A stretch of 64,000 nucleotides of DNA from Phaeobacter sp. B1627 (GCF_006265095.1 NZ_VCNK01000030.1:1-64000); one strand, 5' to 3'. Positions 33,908 to 42,922 are shown, numbered from the stretch's first letter. Notes: generated by a model from the letters alone, not told the origin. A program made the numbers and translations.

Positions 33908-34150
33908 TTAGTTTGTGGTTGTGGTGGTCGTGACGACTTCGTCGTCGTCGTTTGTGATAACGGAAGCAACAACAGCGGCGGCGAGAACGCCACCTGCGAC
34001 AACGCCGACACTCAGACCGCCGATACCCAGGCCCGCACCAGCGCCAGCGCCAGCGCCAGCGCCACCAGCGGCTGTACCACTAGTTGCCTGAGCGAATGCG
34101 CCGGTTGCGGCCATGATGGCCAGCGCAGAAACTGCGATAATATTTTTCAT
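33908..34150 (-). CDS. yjbE: Small secreted YjbE-like protein
   Basis: An 80-residue protein with a signal peptide cut after AFA (residue 20). It continues with a glycine/alanine-rich tract (GGAGAGAGAGAGLGIGG), a hydrophobic segment (VGVVAGGVLAAAVVASVI) and a tail of D and T residues (NDDDEVVTTTTTTN). Enterobacterial YjbE has the same build (signal, Ala/Ser/Gly tract, poly-Thr end), and the next genes are yjbF- and yjbH-like, so I name it by analogy. The operon is linked to exopolysaccharide production in E. coli. Ribosome site AGGAG sits 9 nt before the ATG. It has its own promoter (34188-34216) and terminator. Confidence 0.8.
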   Translation of the reverse strand: MKNIIAVSALAIMAATGAFAQATSGTAAGGAGAGAGAGAGLGIGGLSVGVVAGGVLAAAVVASVITNDDDEVVTTTTTTN

Positions 34151-34187
34151 AACTTAAACTCCTGTGGAGATATGGGATCCTTGCGCG

Positions 34188-34216
34188 ACATTATGTCAGT
34201 GCCCCGCGTATTTCAA
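34188..34216 (-). promoter_or_regulatory. Candidate promoter of the YjbE-like gene
   Basis: On the minus strand TTGAAA (34216-34211) and TAATGT (34193-34188) are spaced by 17 bp, close to the sigma-70 ideal, 37 bp before the ATG. An AT-rich tract with a run of T lies further upstream. Confidence 0.5.
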
Positions 34217-34342
34217 TCTTTGCAATAGCATCAAGTTCCTTGATTTTTCGTTTTTATTTCGCAGTTGCAAAAAAAACGCTCAAGGTTTGGTTTACTTTGG
34301 CGTCAAACTGCCGTTTGCAGACCGTTTACGGGGCGGTTCCGG

Positions 34343-35053
34343 TCAGATCACCACCTGACGGGTGCGGATATACCCGACCTCCGGACCGGCCCATTGGCGG
34401 GACTGCCATAGGCGCCCACTGCGGGAATCGACCCAATAGTCATTGAGAATCACACCGCCCTCGGGGCCGGTGCAATATTCCTGCAGATGCCGGGTGGCAT
34501 AGGTGATTTCCACGATGTCCAGCGGCTCCGGCCCCAGATCGCGCAGTTCGCAGGCCAGCTGCACCCGGTAGGAGCCATTGTCATCGCCAGCAAAATCATA
34601 GCTGCGCTGCCCTCCGGAGGCAGGGCCCATCGCCCCCTGCCCGTCCGCAGGCACCTCGGCCGACAACAGGCTGCCCCGCAGCCCCCGGATCGAGATCAGC
34701 ATGCCATCACGAAAACCAAAGGTGATGTTGTCCACGGTCCGCCACACCTCGATCCGCCCCGGAGAATCGTCCCGGCGCGCCAGCTGCAGGGTCACGTAAT
34801 CGCGCAGATCCGTCTTTTCGATCACCACCTCGATATGCGGGGCCTCGATGGTCTCCAACAGCGCCCGGGTCAGCACCGGCGGCTGCGGTGCCGCCGCCTT
34901 GCCACGGCGCTGCCGGATCTGGTCGCGAATGATCTGGCCCATCTCGATCTCAAGCGGGGTCTCTTCGGGGCCGCGGGCACAGGCCGCCATCAGGCTCAGC
35001 ATGGCCACCACCCCGAGCGCCCGCATCCGCCCATTCATCCTGCCGCGTCTCAT
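34343..35053 (-). CDS. yjbF: YjbF-family lipoprotein
   Basis: A 236-residue lipoprotein with lipobox LMAAC (Cys25), then the YjbF/GfcB-type body: IEVVIEKTDLRDYVTLQLARRD, RTVDNITFGFRDGMLISIRGLRG and YATRHLQEYCTG. YjbF/GfcB lipoproteins are periplasmic or outer-membrane partners of YjbH in exopolysaccharide secretion. The ATG at 35053 overlaps the yjbH stop (ATGA), so the two are coupled. An alternative start at MNGRM, five residues in, would still keep the lipobox. Confidence 0.88.
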   Translation of the reverse strand: MRRGRMNGRMRALGVVAMLSLMAACARGPEETPLEIEMGQIIRDQIRQRRGKAAAPQPPVLTRALLETIEAPHIEVVIEKTDLRDYVTLQLARRDDSPGRIEVWRTVDNITFGFRDGMLISIRGLRGSLLSAEVPADGQGAMGPASGGQRSYDFAGDDNGSYRVQLACELRDLGPEPLDIVEITYATRHLQEYCTGPEGGVILNDYWVDSRSGRLWQSRQWAGPEVGYIRTRQVVI

Positions 35054-37257
35054 TCCCAGAACCTCGCCCGTTGTTCTTCCAGGCTCTTGCGGTGAGCCGC
35101 GCGCACAGACCCGTAAAGCCGCCCCGGCACGTGGACCCGCTGACCGCCATCGCGCTGCACGGGCCGGATCGTCAGCCCATAGGCATTGCGCGTCGGCTTG
35201 CCGATCAGCCAGCCCAGCGGAACCGTCAATGTGATGCCCTTGTCAAAGGAGCCTTCGCCGAAATCCTCGGCCGAGACATCGGTCAGGGTAAAGAAGCCCC
35301 CCAGCCGCCAGCCGTTGTTGAAGGTCCGCGTCAGGGACACGGTGGCACCGATATCGCCGGCCAGATATCGGCCTGCATCCACCTGCATGAGGTAGTTTTT
35401 CGGCAACTCCAGATAGGCCGAGGCATGGCCGGTCAGCACATCGTAATCGCGAAAGCCCAGCCGCTGGTCAAAATCCCGCTGGCGCACATAGTTCAGTTCC
35501 GCCCCAAGCCCCAGCCTGCTGTTCACCGGTTTCCACAGGACCTCGCCCGACAGGCCGCCATACATGTTCTCGAAATAGCCGACCGTGGCGCGGGCATAGA
35601 GGTTCTGTCCCGGCCGCCACCGGCGTTCGGCATAGAGCCGGTTCAGCGTGGTGCCGAACTGCGCGTACTCCCGCACCGCGGTCCGGACCTGCGGCAGGCG
35701 AGAGCTGCTCGCCCGACCGTCGGCAATATTTCCAAGGAACCGCTGGCGGATGGCTCCGGCGAAACGCCAGCCCGGCGCGGGGCTGTAGCTGGCGGTCAGA
35801 TCGACCCCCACATCAAGGCGGAACGGCACCGAAGGGTCGAAATAGGACGGCGAGGTATAGGGGCTGATTGCGGTGGCAAAGGCCGGGTAGAGCTCTTCTG
35901 ACCACAGGGCATCCGCCGCCACCGGCCCTGCATCCTGCACCGCAGTCACGGCCCAGAGCGCATCGCCGGCCTGCGGCGAGAATTCCAGCGCCTCCAGATC
36001 GGAGCGGCGCAGCTCCACCGCCGACACCCCCAGCCCGCCGGACATGGGCACGATCCGGAATGTCTCGACCGAGGGCGGCAGCGTCCGGGACATCGCCCGC
36101 GCCGCGCGCCCCACCGCCAACGTCACGGAACGGTATCTGGTGTTGCGGATCCGCACCTCGGCCCGGGTGCCTGTCAGCGTCACGCTTTCAAGGATCAGCC
36201 CCTCCTGCTTCAGCGCCTCGGCCAGAAGATCCCGGGCCTTGACCCGCGCCCCACGACTGTCGGCCCAAGCCTCGCTCCAGAGCGCCTCATCCTGCGCCCA
36301 GGTGCTGCGCGGCACCACTGGTGTCGGGGCGGAGACCTGCATCGTAGTCGGCGGATGGCGCGGGTTCATCTGGATCTGGGCCGAGACCCCGATCTCCGAG
36401 CCATAGAGATAATAGGCGCCGAGCCGGAGCTGGCGACTGGCCTGATATTCCACCCCGAAGTTGAAATCCGATTTGCGCTCAAAGACGTTGGATTGCTGAG
36501 TTTCCTGCGTATAGGCATCCGTGGAATATTCGGCCTTTACGCCCCAGCGCCCGTGCCGCCACTCGATCCCAGCAAAGGGGGCCACATCGCCGCGGAACCA
36601 GCGGTCCACGCCCAGCTCCCCGCCGGTATCGCCCGGCGTAAACCCCGAACGGTTGCCAAGTGTTGCCACTGCCCCGCTGGAGCCCAGACGCCCCCAGCCC
36701 AGACCGGCAGAGAGTTTAAACTGACCCGGCAGCGCCTCGGGCGTGATGGTCTTGGTGGCGACGATGTATTCGCCGCCATAAATCCCGGTGCCCGCCAGAT
36801 CCTGAAGCCCCACAGCCACCGCCGGACGAGAGCGCCCCTCCTGCCAGAGACGGAATCGCAGATCGAAATTGCGGTCGTAGAAATCGCCAAAGTTGAACAG
36901 GTTGCGATCCTGCGTCTCCGTATAGCGAAAGGCCACCGACACCCACGGCAGCGCCTGCACCTGCAGGTTCATACGGGTGATCCCGCCAAAGCTGCTCACA
37001 GAGGTCGCAAATTGCGCGTCCGGCATCGTCTCGGCACTGGGCATGTCGATCACACCGGGGTTGCCATAAAAGTTGAGGCTCGGTGTCTCGGGCCAGGCAA
37101 AGCCGCGCGGCGTACTCTCATCGGCCAACAGGGCCTGCGGCAGCGCCGAAAGCCCCGTACTCAACATCAAGGCCATGAGGATGCGCACAGGTTTTGCACT
37201 TGGATAAAACCTCGGGCCACCGTTCGGGCCAGACAGGGTCGGGATCGGGAAAATCAC
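35050..37257 (-). CDS. yjbH: YjbH-domain outer-membrane protein
   Basis: A 735-residue protein with a signal region (LMALMLSTGLSALPQALLADE) and the YjbH/GfcD pattern beginning PSLNFYGNPGVIDMPSAETMPDAQF (in part) and GGITRMNLQVQALPWVSVAFRY. The sequence is rich in amphipathic beta strands throughout, and ends with VTLTVPLGWLIGKPTRNAYG and PVQRDGGQRVHVPGRLY. This fits an outer-membrane barrel pair flanking a small central domain (about 330-400). It is the putative exit or assembly pore of the Yjb exopolysaccharide system. Translationally coupled to yjbF. Confidence 0.9.
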   Translation of the reverse strand: MIFPIPTLSGPNGGPRFYPSAKPVRILMALMLSTGLSALPQALLADESTPRGFAWPETPSLNFYGNPGVIDMPSAETMPDAQFATSVSSFGGITRMNLQVQALPWVSVAFRYTETQDRNLFNFGDFYDRNFDLRFRLWQEGRSRPAVAVGLQDLAGTGIYGGEYIVATKTITPEALPGQFKLSAGLGWGRLGSSGAVATLGNRSGFTPGDTGGELGVDRWFRGDVAPFAGIEWRHGRWGVKAEYSTDAYTQETQQSNVFERKSDFNFGVEYQASRQLRLGAYYLYGSEIGVSAQIQMNPRHPPTTMQVSAPTPVVPRSTWAQDEALWSEAWADSRGARVKARDLLAEALKQEGLILESVTLTGTRAEVRIRNTRYRSVTLAVGRAARAMSRTLPPSVETFRIVPMSGGLGVSAVELRRSDLEALEFSPQAGDALWAVTAVQDAGPVAADALWSEELYPAFATAISPYTSPSYFDPSVPFRLDVGVDLTASYSPAPGWRFAGAIRQRFLGNIADGRASSSRLPQVRTAVREYAQFGTTLNRLYAERRWRPGQNLYARATVGYFENMYGGLSGEVLWKPVNSRLGLGAELNYVRQRDFDQRLGFRDYDVLTGHASAYLELPKNYLMQVDAGRYLAGDIGATVSLTRTFNNGWRLGGFFTLTDVSAEDFGEGSFDKGITLTVPLGWLIGKPTRNAYGLTIRPVQRDGGQRVHVPGRLYGSVRAAHRKSLEEQRARFWE

Positions 37258-37437
37258 GCGCGGCTATCCTTGCTCAGTCTTATCGTTGTTGTTGGTCTTT
37301 CCCTGCCGGGCGGCACCCAGTCGAACTTGGCCGAACTGGAGCCGACAAGCAGGAGATATCCACCTGTTGTCTTGCTTACTGCCCTACCCGTTGACGCCGA
37401 TCAACGGTCAAAGCGGCTTTGTTGCAACCTGTGGCAC

Positions 37438-39348
37438 TCAGGACGTCTTGCGGTCTGCCAGGGGCTGCACATAGCCCTCGACCCAGCGCACAATGACCCG
37501 CCGCGCGCCCTCGTCATCGCCCGCCGCAACCGCCTGCCGCAGCGCCCGCAACAAAGCCGCGACCTCGATTTCCGACAGCACCGCCTCGCGGGCACAGAAG
37601 ATCTTGGGATGGCCGGTGGAGGCCAGCTCGGTCGATAGCGTCAGCTCCTCTTCGAGCTTTTCTCCCGGGCGCAAACCGATCAGATCGATGGCAATATCGC
37701 CCTCCGGATGCGCGTCATCGCGCACCGTGTAGCCCGCACTTTCGATCACCTGCCGCGCCAGACGCAGGATCGAGACCGGCTCGCCCATATCCAGCACGAA
37801 GACTTCGCCGCCCTCCGCCTCGGCTCCGGCCTGCAGCACCAGCTGCACCGCCTCGCGGATGGTCATGAAATAGCGTTTGACCCGCGGGTCCGTCACCGTC
37901 ACCGGCCCGCCGCGGCTGATCTGTTCCTGAAACAGCGGAATGACCGATCCCGAAGAGCCCAGCACATTGCCGAACCGCACCATGGTAAAGATCGTATCGC
38001 CCACCGTGCCGTCGCTATGCAGACCGCACCGCGTGGCAAGATCCTGCACGATCAGCTCGGCCATGCGCTTTGACGCCCCCATCACATTGGTCGGGCGCAC
38101 CGCCTTGTCCGAGGAAATCAGAATGAAGCGTTCGACGCCGAATTCCGCCGCCGCCCGTGCCAGGGTCTGCGTGCCAAAGACATTATTGGCCAGCCCCGGC
38201 AGCGGGTTCGCCTCGACCAGAGGCACGTGTTTATAGGCGGCCGCATGCAGCACCACCTGCACCTGATGGCGTTCCAGCACCCGACGCACCTGGCGCGGGT
38301 CGGTGACCGAACCAAGGACCGGCACCAGCTCGATATCGGTGCCCTCCAACCGCTGGCACAGCTCCTGATGGATGGTATAGAGCGCCAGTTCCGACAGCTC
38401 GTAGAGCACCAGCTTGGTCGGCTGGCAGGCCACGATCTGGCGGCAGAGTTCCGACCCGATGGAGCCCCCCGCGCCCGAGACCAGCACGACCCGCCCCGCA
38501 TAGGATCCCGCCGCCACCTGCAAGGGCACGTCACAGGCGTCGCGGCTGAGGAAATTCTGTGGCGGCACCGGTGTCAGCTTGTCCACCAGCGCCTCTTCTC
38601 CGGTCAGCTGGGCAAAGGAGGGCAACGCCTGCACTTCCAGCCCCAGCTTCTGCATCCGCTGAATGATCTGGGCCTGTTTCGGCTGGCTTTGCGAGGGCAT
38701 CGCCAGCAGCACCCGCCTGATCCCGCGCGATTGCACCATCTCGGAAATCCGGGCCGGGGCACAGACCGGCAGCCCGACCAATGTCAGCCCCTGCAGCGAT
38801 TTATTGTCATCGACAAAGGCCACCGGATCGATGCCATCATGGGTTTTCAATGCCTGCGCCAGCTGGGTGCCGGTATTGCCCGCGCCATAGATCAGCACCC
38901 GGCTGCGCGGCCGCGCCCGGCGATACAGGGCCAGGACCACCTGCAGCATCACGGTCCGCACCGCCACCATCATCAACAGGTAGCTGAGGCCGAACACCAC
39001 ATGCACTCCCGGCGGCAGCTCCGGGCCAAAGACGGCACAGGCCGACGCCTCCAGTGCTGCTGCGCTGATCGCAACAATCGCCGTCTGGCCGACCGCATGC
39101 CGCTCATAGGCAATCAGCTGCACCTGCGGCAGCCCCAGCCAATAGGACAAGGCCGCAGTCAGGACGATGATATAGGGCAATACCGGCAGCATCTGGCCCA
39201 TCAGAACCATTGTCGACACAGGCATATCCTGAAGGACAAAGGCAAACAGCAGGGCAACCGGTAACAGCAACAGATCCAGGACAAGAAAGATCGTGGCCTT
39301 TTGCTGACGCGTCAGCGCCTCCACGAATTTCAACATTCTCTCACGCAC
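37438..39348 (-). CDS. Membrane-bound nucleotide-sugar 4,6-dehydratase (CapD/WbpM type)
   Basis: A 636-residue protein with four or so N-terminal membrane helices (residues about 15-130). Next comes a first Rossmann fold (VLIYGAGNTGTQLAQAL, about 170-190) and then a catalytic SDR domain with VVLVSGAGGSIGSELCRQI, HAAAYKHVPLVEANP, SSDKAVRPTNVMGASKR and MVRFGNVLGSSGSVIPLF, as in UDP-GlcNAc 4,6-dehydratases such as WbpM and PglF. The catalytic Tyr of the usual YxxxK is Met in this family, with MGASK read here, which is normal for WbpM-type enzymes. It makes UDP-4-keto-6-deoxy-sugars. Monocistronic. Confidence 0.92.
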   Translation of the reverse strand: MRERMLKFVEALTRQQKATIFLVLDLLLLPVALLFAFVLQDMPVSTMVLMGQMLPVLPYIIVLTAALSYWLGLPQVQLIAYERHAVGQTAIVAISAAALEASACAVFGPELPPGVHVVFGLSYLLMMVAVRTVMLQVVLALYRRARPRSRVLIYGAGNTGTQLAQALKTHDGIDPVAFVDDNKSLQGLTLVGLPVCAPARISEMVQSRGIRRVLLAMPSQSQPKQAQIIQRMQKLGLEVQALPSFAQLTGEEALVDKLTPVPPQNFLSRDACDVPLQVAAGSYAGRVVLVSGAGGSIGSELCRQIVACQPTKLVLYELSELALYTIHQELCQRLEGTDIELVPVLGSVTDPRQVRRVLERHQVQVVLHAAAYKHVPLVEANPLPGLANNVFGTQTLARAAAEFGVERFILISSDKAVRPTNVMGASKRMAELIVQDLATRCGLHSDGTVGDTIFTMVRFGNVLGSSGSVIPLFQEQISRGGPVTVTDPRVKRYFMTIREAVQLVLQAGAEAEGGEVFVLDMGEPVSILRLARQVIESAGYTVRDDAHPEGDIAIDLIGLRPGEKLEEELTLSTELASTGHPKIFCAREAVLSEIEVAALLRALRQAVAAGDDEGARRVIVRWVEGYVQPLADRKTS

Positions 39349-39618
39349 TCCAATTCCGCGACCTTACCTCTCCACGCAATGGTGAACACCTTGTTAACAT
39401 CCAATCTATTGAACACAATTTCCAACCTCACAATGCATAAGGCTTATCATGATCCGCCCAAAAAAACAGCGAATTGAAAGGCTCTGCCTGTGAAGTTTAC
39501 AGCATTTTTTCGCCATTGTCTGCTTCGCCTGTTTTTTGAGCAGGAGAGGGGAGGCCGCGGCTGACGAGTCCCCTCGAATACGCGCCAGAAGACCTCATAG
39601 GTCAGCAATCCTGTCGCA

Positions 39619-39824
39619 TTGTTTCGCGCGCGAAACAATAGGTCAGCACTACTTACCCAATGTTTCGCGCGCGAAACAATAGCTCAGCACTACTTACCCA
39701 ATGCTTCGCGCGCGAAACAATAGCTCAGCACTACTTACCCAATGCTTCGCGCGCGAAACAATAGCTCAGCACTACTTACCCAATGCTTCGCGCGCGAAAC
39801 AATAGGTCAATACTACTTACCTAA
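39619..39824. repeat. Five 41-bp tandem units with a CG-rich palindrome: candidate parS centromere
   Basis: Copies start at 39620, 39661, 39702, 39743 and 39784, an exact 41-bp period. Each has a core TTCGCGCGCGAA. The first is a perfect 20-bp palindrome (TTGTTTCGCGCGCGAAACAA, 39619-39638), the second an 18-bp one, and the last three have one arm altered (TGCTTCG...). Between them runs a conserved spacer beginning ATAG(C/G)TCAGCACTACTTACC. The array is directly downstream of parB, where ParB-binding centromeres are often found. The spacing near four helical turns places all palindromes on one face of the DNA. The rest of 39349-39923 holds no gene. Confidence 0.85.
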
Positions 39825-39846
39825 ATTACCCCCCCATTGAAACAGC

Positions 39847-39873
39847 AAAACAGGCGCCGCGAAGGGCGCCTGT
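39847..39873 (-). terminator. Hairpin after parB
   Basis: ACAGGCGCC (39850-39858) and GGCGCCTGT (39865-39873) form a 9-bp stem, with four T on the minus strand (39847-39850). It lies 50 bp after the parB stop and may end the parAB transcript before the parS array. Confidence 0.6.
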
Positions 39874-39923
39874 GACATCGGGATCGGGTCGGGAGACCGG
39901 CTGTTCTCAGTTCAACAGGAAAG

Positions 39924-41048
39924 TCAGCGGGTCGCGAGCCAGGCCTTCAGCTCCGCCATCAGCTCAGCCGTCACGCCGTCGCCTGTCAGTTCGATCTTCT
40001 GCGCATCCGCCGTATAGCCCAACCGGACCCCCGGGGCTGCCTGCAGGGTGATCCGCTCGCCCGGCGCGGTGACGGGCTCGGTCTTGCGAATGCGGGGCAG
40101 CGCAGACGGCGCAGGCGAAGCGACAGGCTCTGCAGCGGAGGAGGGCAGGGGGGCGGCAAAATTGGAAACAGACTCTGCAGGTGGGGTTAGAGCCGCAACC
40201 TGTGCGGCCAACTCATGGGACAAAAGCGCCAGTTCCTCACTCACGCTCTGCGGACGGTGCTGGCGCAACACCTCGGCGAGACGGGCACCAAACTCGGGGT
40301 CTTCCTCAATGGCACGCGCCAGCCCGAGGCCAAGCTTTTCGGGGATCGCGGTCGGATAGCGCAGCACCGCATCCAGTGCCTGCACCACGGTGACAAAGCT
40401 GGAAATCTTGGAGCGTTTGGCCCGCGGGACATTCATGAACAAGCCCAGCAGCGCCTTGCGCTGATCCGGGTAAACCCCCTCTGCCAGCGCCCGCATGGCA
40501 ATGCGCGCCCGTTCATAATGGCTGAGGTTGACCCGGATTTCGTTCTCTTCCACCATCGCCAGATAGGCGTCAGCCGCAGTTTCGGGGCGCACCACCAGCG
40601 CCTTGATCCGGGCGAATTCAGGCTCTGATGTCTCTTCATAGAGTCTGCGCAACGCCGTCAGCCGCCGCCATCCCGAAATCAGACCATGGCTCAGAACTCC
40701 GCGCGCGCCCTCAATCCGGGCCACCTCGATCGGGGTCTGCTGACCGCGGGCGCGCAACGATTCCATCAGCGCCTGCATGTCTTCTTCGTCCTGAACAATG
40801 CGGTCGCGGACCAGATAGGTCTCGTCGATGGCATCCAACGGCAACTCTTCGATCATCAACCCGCGGGCGCGGGCATTTTCCAACACGCCCGACAGTTCCT
40901 GCAGCGCCGCCGCCGCAGAGGTATCAGAGGCCACCTGCGCAATCGGCGCGGCGCCCACGGAGAGCGGCCCCGGCGCCGGGGCTGGGGCCGCATCAGAGGC
41001 GCTCAGATAGGTGGGCTGCGCAGGCGTCAGCCGTTTGCGTTTTGCCAT
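39924..41048 (-). CDS. parB: Plasmid partition protein ParB
   Basis: A 374-residue ParB/RepB-type protein. A proline/alanine-rich N-terminus is followed by the ParB nuclease-like domain IEELPLDAIDETYLVRDR, ALMESLRARGQQTPIEVARI, LISGWRRLTALRRLYEE and EENEIRVNLSHYERARIAMRAL, in which ENEIRVNLSHYERA matches the conserved ENxxRxxLSxxE box. Next is a central helix-turn-helix region (SKISSFVTVVQALDAV) and an alanine/proline linker before a small C-terminal domain. It should bind the palindrome array at 39619 and cooperate with ParA in segregation. Confidence 0.93.
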   Translation of the reverse strand: MAKRKRLTPAQPTYLSASDAAPAPAPGPLSVGAAPIAQVASDTSAAAALQELSGVLENARARGLMIEELPLDAIDETYLVRDRIVQDEEDMQALMESLRARGQQTPIEVARIEGARGVLSHGLISGWRRLTALRRLYEETSEPEFARIKALVVRPETAADAYLAMVEENEIRVNLSHYERARIAMRALAEGVYPDQRKALLGLFMNVPRAKRSKISSFVTVVQALDAVLRYPTAIPEKLGLGLARAIEEDPEFGARLAEVLRQHRPQSVSEELALLSHELAAQVAALTPPAESVSNFAAPLPSSAAEPVASPAPSALPRIRKTEPVTAPGERITLQAAPGVRLGYTADAQKIELTGDGVTAELMAELKAWLATR

Positions 41049-41110
41049 TGTCGTCGTCCTTCCTCGTCAGCCGCGCGCTTCCAGCCTCGCAGCAAATCCT
41101 TAGGCCCCGG

Positions 41111-42520
41111 TCAGGAAGCCGCGCGCTCCTGCTGCAACGCCAGCTCCTCGCGCCGCCAGACGCCGGTCAACAGCCGCTTGAAGGCCGCATAGGTCTCGTC
41201 AAAGGTCTCCCGGCCGCGGGCATAGGTCTCGCGGTTGAAATCGCGGTAGTCCGCCTCGTAGATGCCATTGACCTGCTCGCCGGCCTGGCCGATCAGCGCG
41301 GTGAAATCCTGCCGGTGCGGCGACAGGGTGGGGCCCATATAGGCCTGAACCAACCCCGCCAGCTCGCCCTGCTGAGCGCTGTCATAGCGGGTGATCACGG
41401 CGCGCACCGCATCCCACTCAAACCCGATCTCGGGCCGGCCCAGAGCCCGCGCCGCGAGGTTCTCGCCCTCCTCAATGGAGGCGAAGGTGGAATGCAACAT
41501 ATCGAAAAACCGCCCCGTCGAGTCGAACTCCAGAAAAGACGCCCCCATCGGCACAAGGAGGATATCCGCGGCCGAGAGCCCGTTGATGGTCAGGTAGCCA
41601 AGCGCCGGGGGCGTGTCGATGAAGACCACGTCATATTGATCAAGCACCCCATCCGCCTCCAGCCGGTCGGTGAGCGCATCCCAGAGCTTCCACGAGCGCG
41701 CGGCCATCCGCCAGACGGGGATCTGGAACTCCGCCCAGTAGAGGTTCAGCTGCGCGCCGATCAGATCGATATTGGGCCAGTGAGTGGGCTGGATCACGTC
41801 CTGCGCCGTCATCTCCATCGCCGCCGAGAGGCTTTCGTCCAGCGGCTGCGGCGCGTCGCCCCGGTCGAGACGGCGCTGGTTCTCCAGCCGGAGGTGATCG
41901 CCGTAGTGGCGGGCCAGCAGCGGGAAGGCGGTCTGCCATTCGTCCTCCACCTTGCCGCCGAAAATCGAGGTCATGGATCCCTGGCTGTCGAGGTCGATCA
42001 CCAGCACCTTGTAGCCATCGAGTGCGGCCGACATGGCCAGATGCGCCGCGGTCGAGGTCTTGCCGACCCCGCCTTTGAAATTCGCCACCGCCACCAGTTT
42101 CGCGGGCAGACCTTCGGGGCGGTAGGGCAGGTAGTTCTTCGCCTTCGACCCTTGCGCGGCAAAGAAGGCCCGCAGCCGCAGCACCTCGTCGAGGGTGAAC
42201 CATTTGGCGCCGCCCTCGGTCTCGGACCGGCCCTGGGGCAGATCGGGATTGGCCTTCAGCACCCGCCGGAAATGGGCCTGGGCGACCGGGATCAGATAGC
42301 GGGTGATTTCCCAGGTCGAGAACAGGCGCAGGGATTTCGACCCCTCCTCATTGAGGCCCCGGCTGGCCAGATCAGTGCGGCCGCGGGCACAGGCCTGGGC
42401 GATCTCGGCAAAGCGGGCGGTATCGGTGGCCTGATCCAGATCAGCGGCGGCTGCGTCGGGGTCAATATTGAAATAGGGTGGCAGGGGGCTGCCTGCCTTC
42501 ATGTGGATATCTCTGGCCAT
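41111..42520 (-). CDS. parA: Plasmid partition ATPase ParA
   Basis: A 469-residue ParA of the long type. The N-terminal 130 residues probably contain a MerR-like DNA-binding segment (LRLFSTWEITRYLIPVAQAH, WFTLDEVLRLRAFFAAQG). The ATPase core starts with Walker A KGGVGKTS (149-156), then VLVIDLDSQGSMTSIFGG and VVFIDTPPALGYLTINGL (Walker B-like). Such ParA proteins repress their own operon by binding upstream; the inverted repeat at 42544-42598 is a candidate operator. parB follows 62 bp downstream. Confidence 0.94.
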   Translation of the reverse strand: MARDIHMKAGSPLPPYFNIDPDAAAADLDQATDTARFAEIAQACARGRTDLASRGLNEEGSKSLRLFSTWEITRYLIPVAQAHFRRVLKANPDLPQGRSETEGGAKWFTLDEVLRLRAFFAAQGSKAKNYLPYRPEGLPAKLVAVANFKGGVGKTSTAAHLAMSAALDGYKVLVIDLDSQGSMTSIFGGKVEDEWQTAFPLLARHYGDHLRLENQRRLDRGDAPQPLDESLSAAMEMTAQDVIQPTHWPNIDLIGAQLNLYWAEFQIPVWRMAARSWKLWDALTDRLEADGVLDQYDVVFIDTPPALGYLTINGLSAADILLVPMGASFLEFDSTGRFFDMLHSTFASIEEGENLAARALGRPEIGFEWDAVRAVITRYDSAQQGELAGLVQAYMGPTLSPHRQDFTALIGQAGEQVNGIYEADYRDFNRETYARGRETFDETYAAFKRLLTGVWRREELALQQERAAS

Positions 42521-42543
42521 CCTGCTACTGCCTCATGCTGGAG

Positions 42544-42598
42544 GGGCTTCTCAGATCACGGCACAGGCCTGTGATCTGTCCTCTGATCTGAGAAGCCC
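42544..42598. repeat. Inverted repeat upstream of parA: candidate operator
   Basis: GGGCTTCTCAGATCA (42544-42558) pairs exactly with TGATCTGAGAAGCCC (42584-42598), with 25 bp between that hold a smaller palindrome CACAGGCCTGTG (42562-42573). It starts 24 bp before the parA ATG, in the position expected for an autoregulatory ParA/ParB site or a further centromere. It could also form a hairpin in the parA leader. Confidence 0.75.
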
Positions 42599-42842
42599 GT
42601 GTATCGCCTTTTTCGTAAGATAGCACAAAAGGCAGCAGGTGGAAGCATTATGACGACCTGGATTGAATTTTCTAAGCAAATCCAGAGGTTGGATCAAGCT
42701 GGGCGGGCGCTTTGAAGGGCGGTTCCGGAAAGATCAAAAATTTCTGGTATGTTAAATTTGTGTTATTTGTAGTTAAGGGATTCCTCGTGCTGTGGCAAAG
42801 TCCTTTTTTTACTGACCAAGACCGGCGTTTTTGAACGGTCCG

Positions 42843-42908
42843 TGACTCTGAAACCCCGTTGTAATGACTCCGAACCCCCGATCTGCTGACTCTGAACCCC
42901 CGTTGTGC
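42843..42908 (+). repeat. Three 22-bp direct repeats: candidate RepA iterons
   Basis: Units begin TGACTCTGAAACCCCG (42843), TGACTCCGAACCCCCG (42865) and TGACTCTGAACCCCCG (42887), an exact 22-bp period, i.e. about two helical turns. They lie 95 bp upstream of repA and are followed at once by a perfect DnaA box. An AT-rich stretch (about 42735-42785) lies on the other side. This is the standard arrangement of an iteron-controlled origin, so I propose the origin here. Confidence 0.85.
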
Positions 42909-42913
42909 GGGGC

Positions 42914-42922
42914 TGTGGATAA
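42914..42922 (-). promoter_or_regulatory. Perfect DnaA box at the candidate origin
   Basis: TGTGGATAA on the plus strand is the reverse complement of the consensus TTATCCACA. It is 5 bp from the last iteron and 80 bp before the repA ATG. Confidence 0.8.

Noticed and set aside
37301-37437. Possible RNA gene or terminator between yjbH and the CapD-like gene
   Set aside because: Only weak short inverted repeats and no T-tract; nothing can be supported.
39619-39824. CRISPR array
   Set aside because: The spacers are as conserved as the repeats, so these are tandem units and not repeat/unique-spacer pairs; no cas genes are present.
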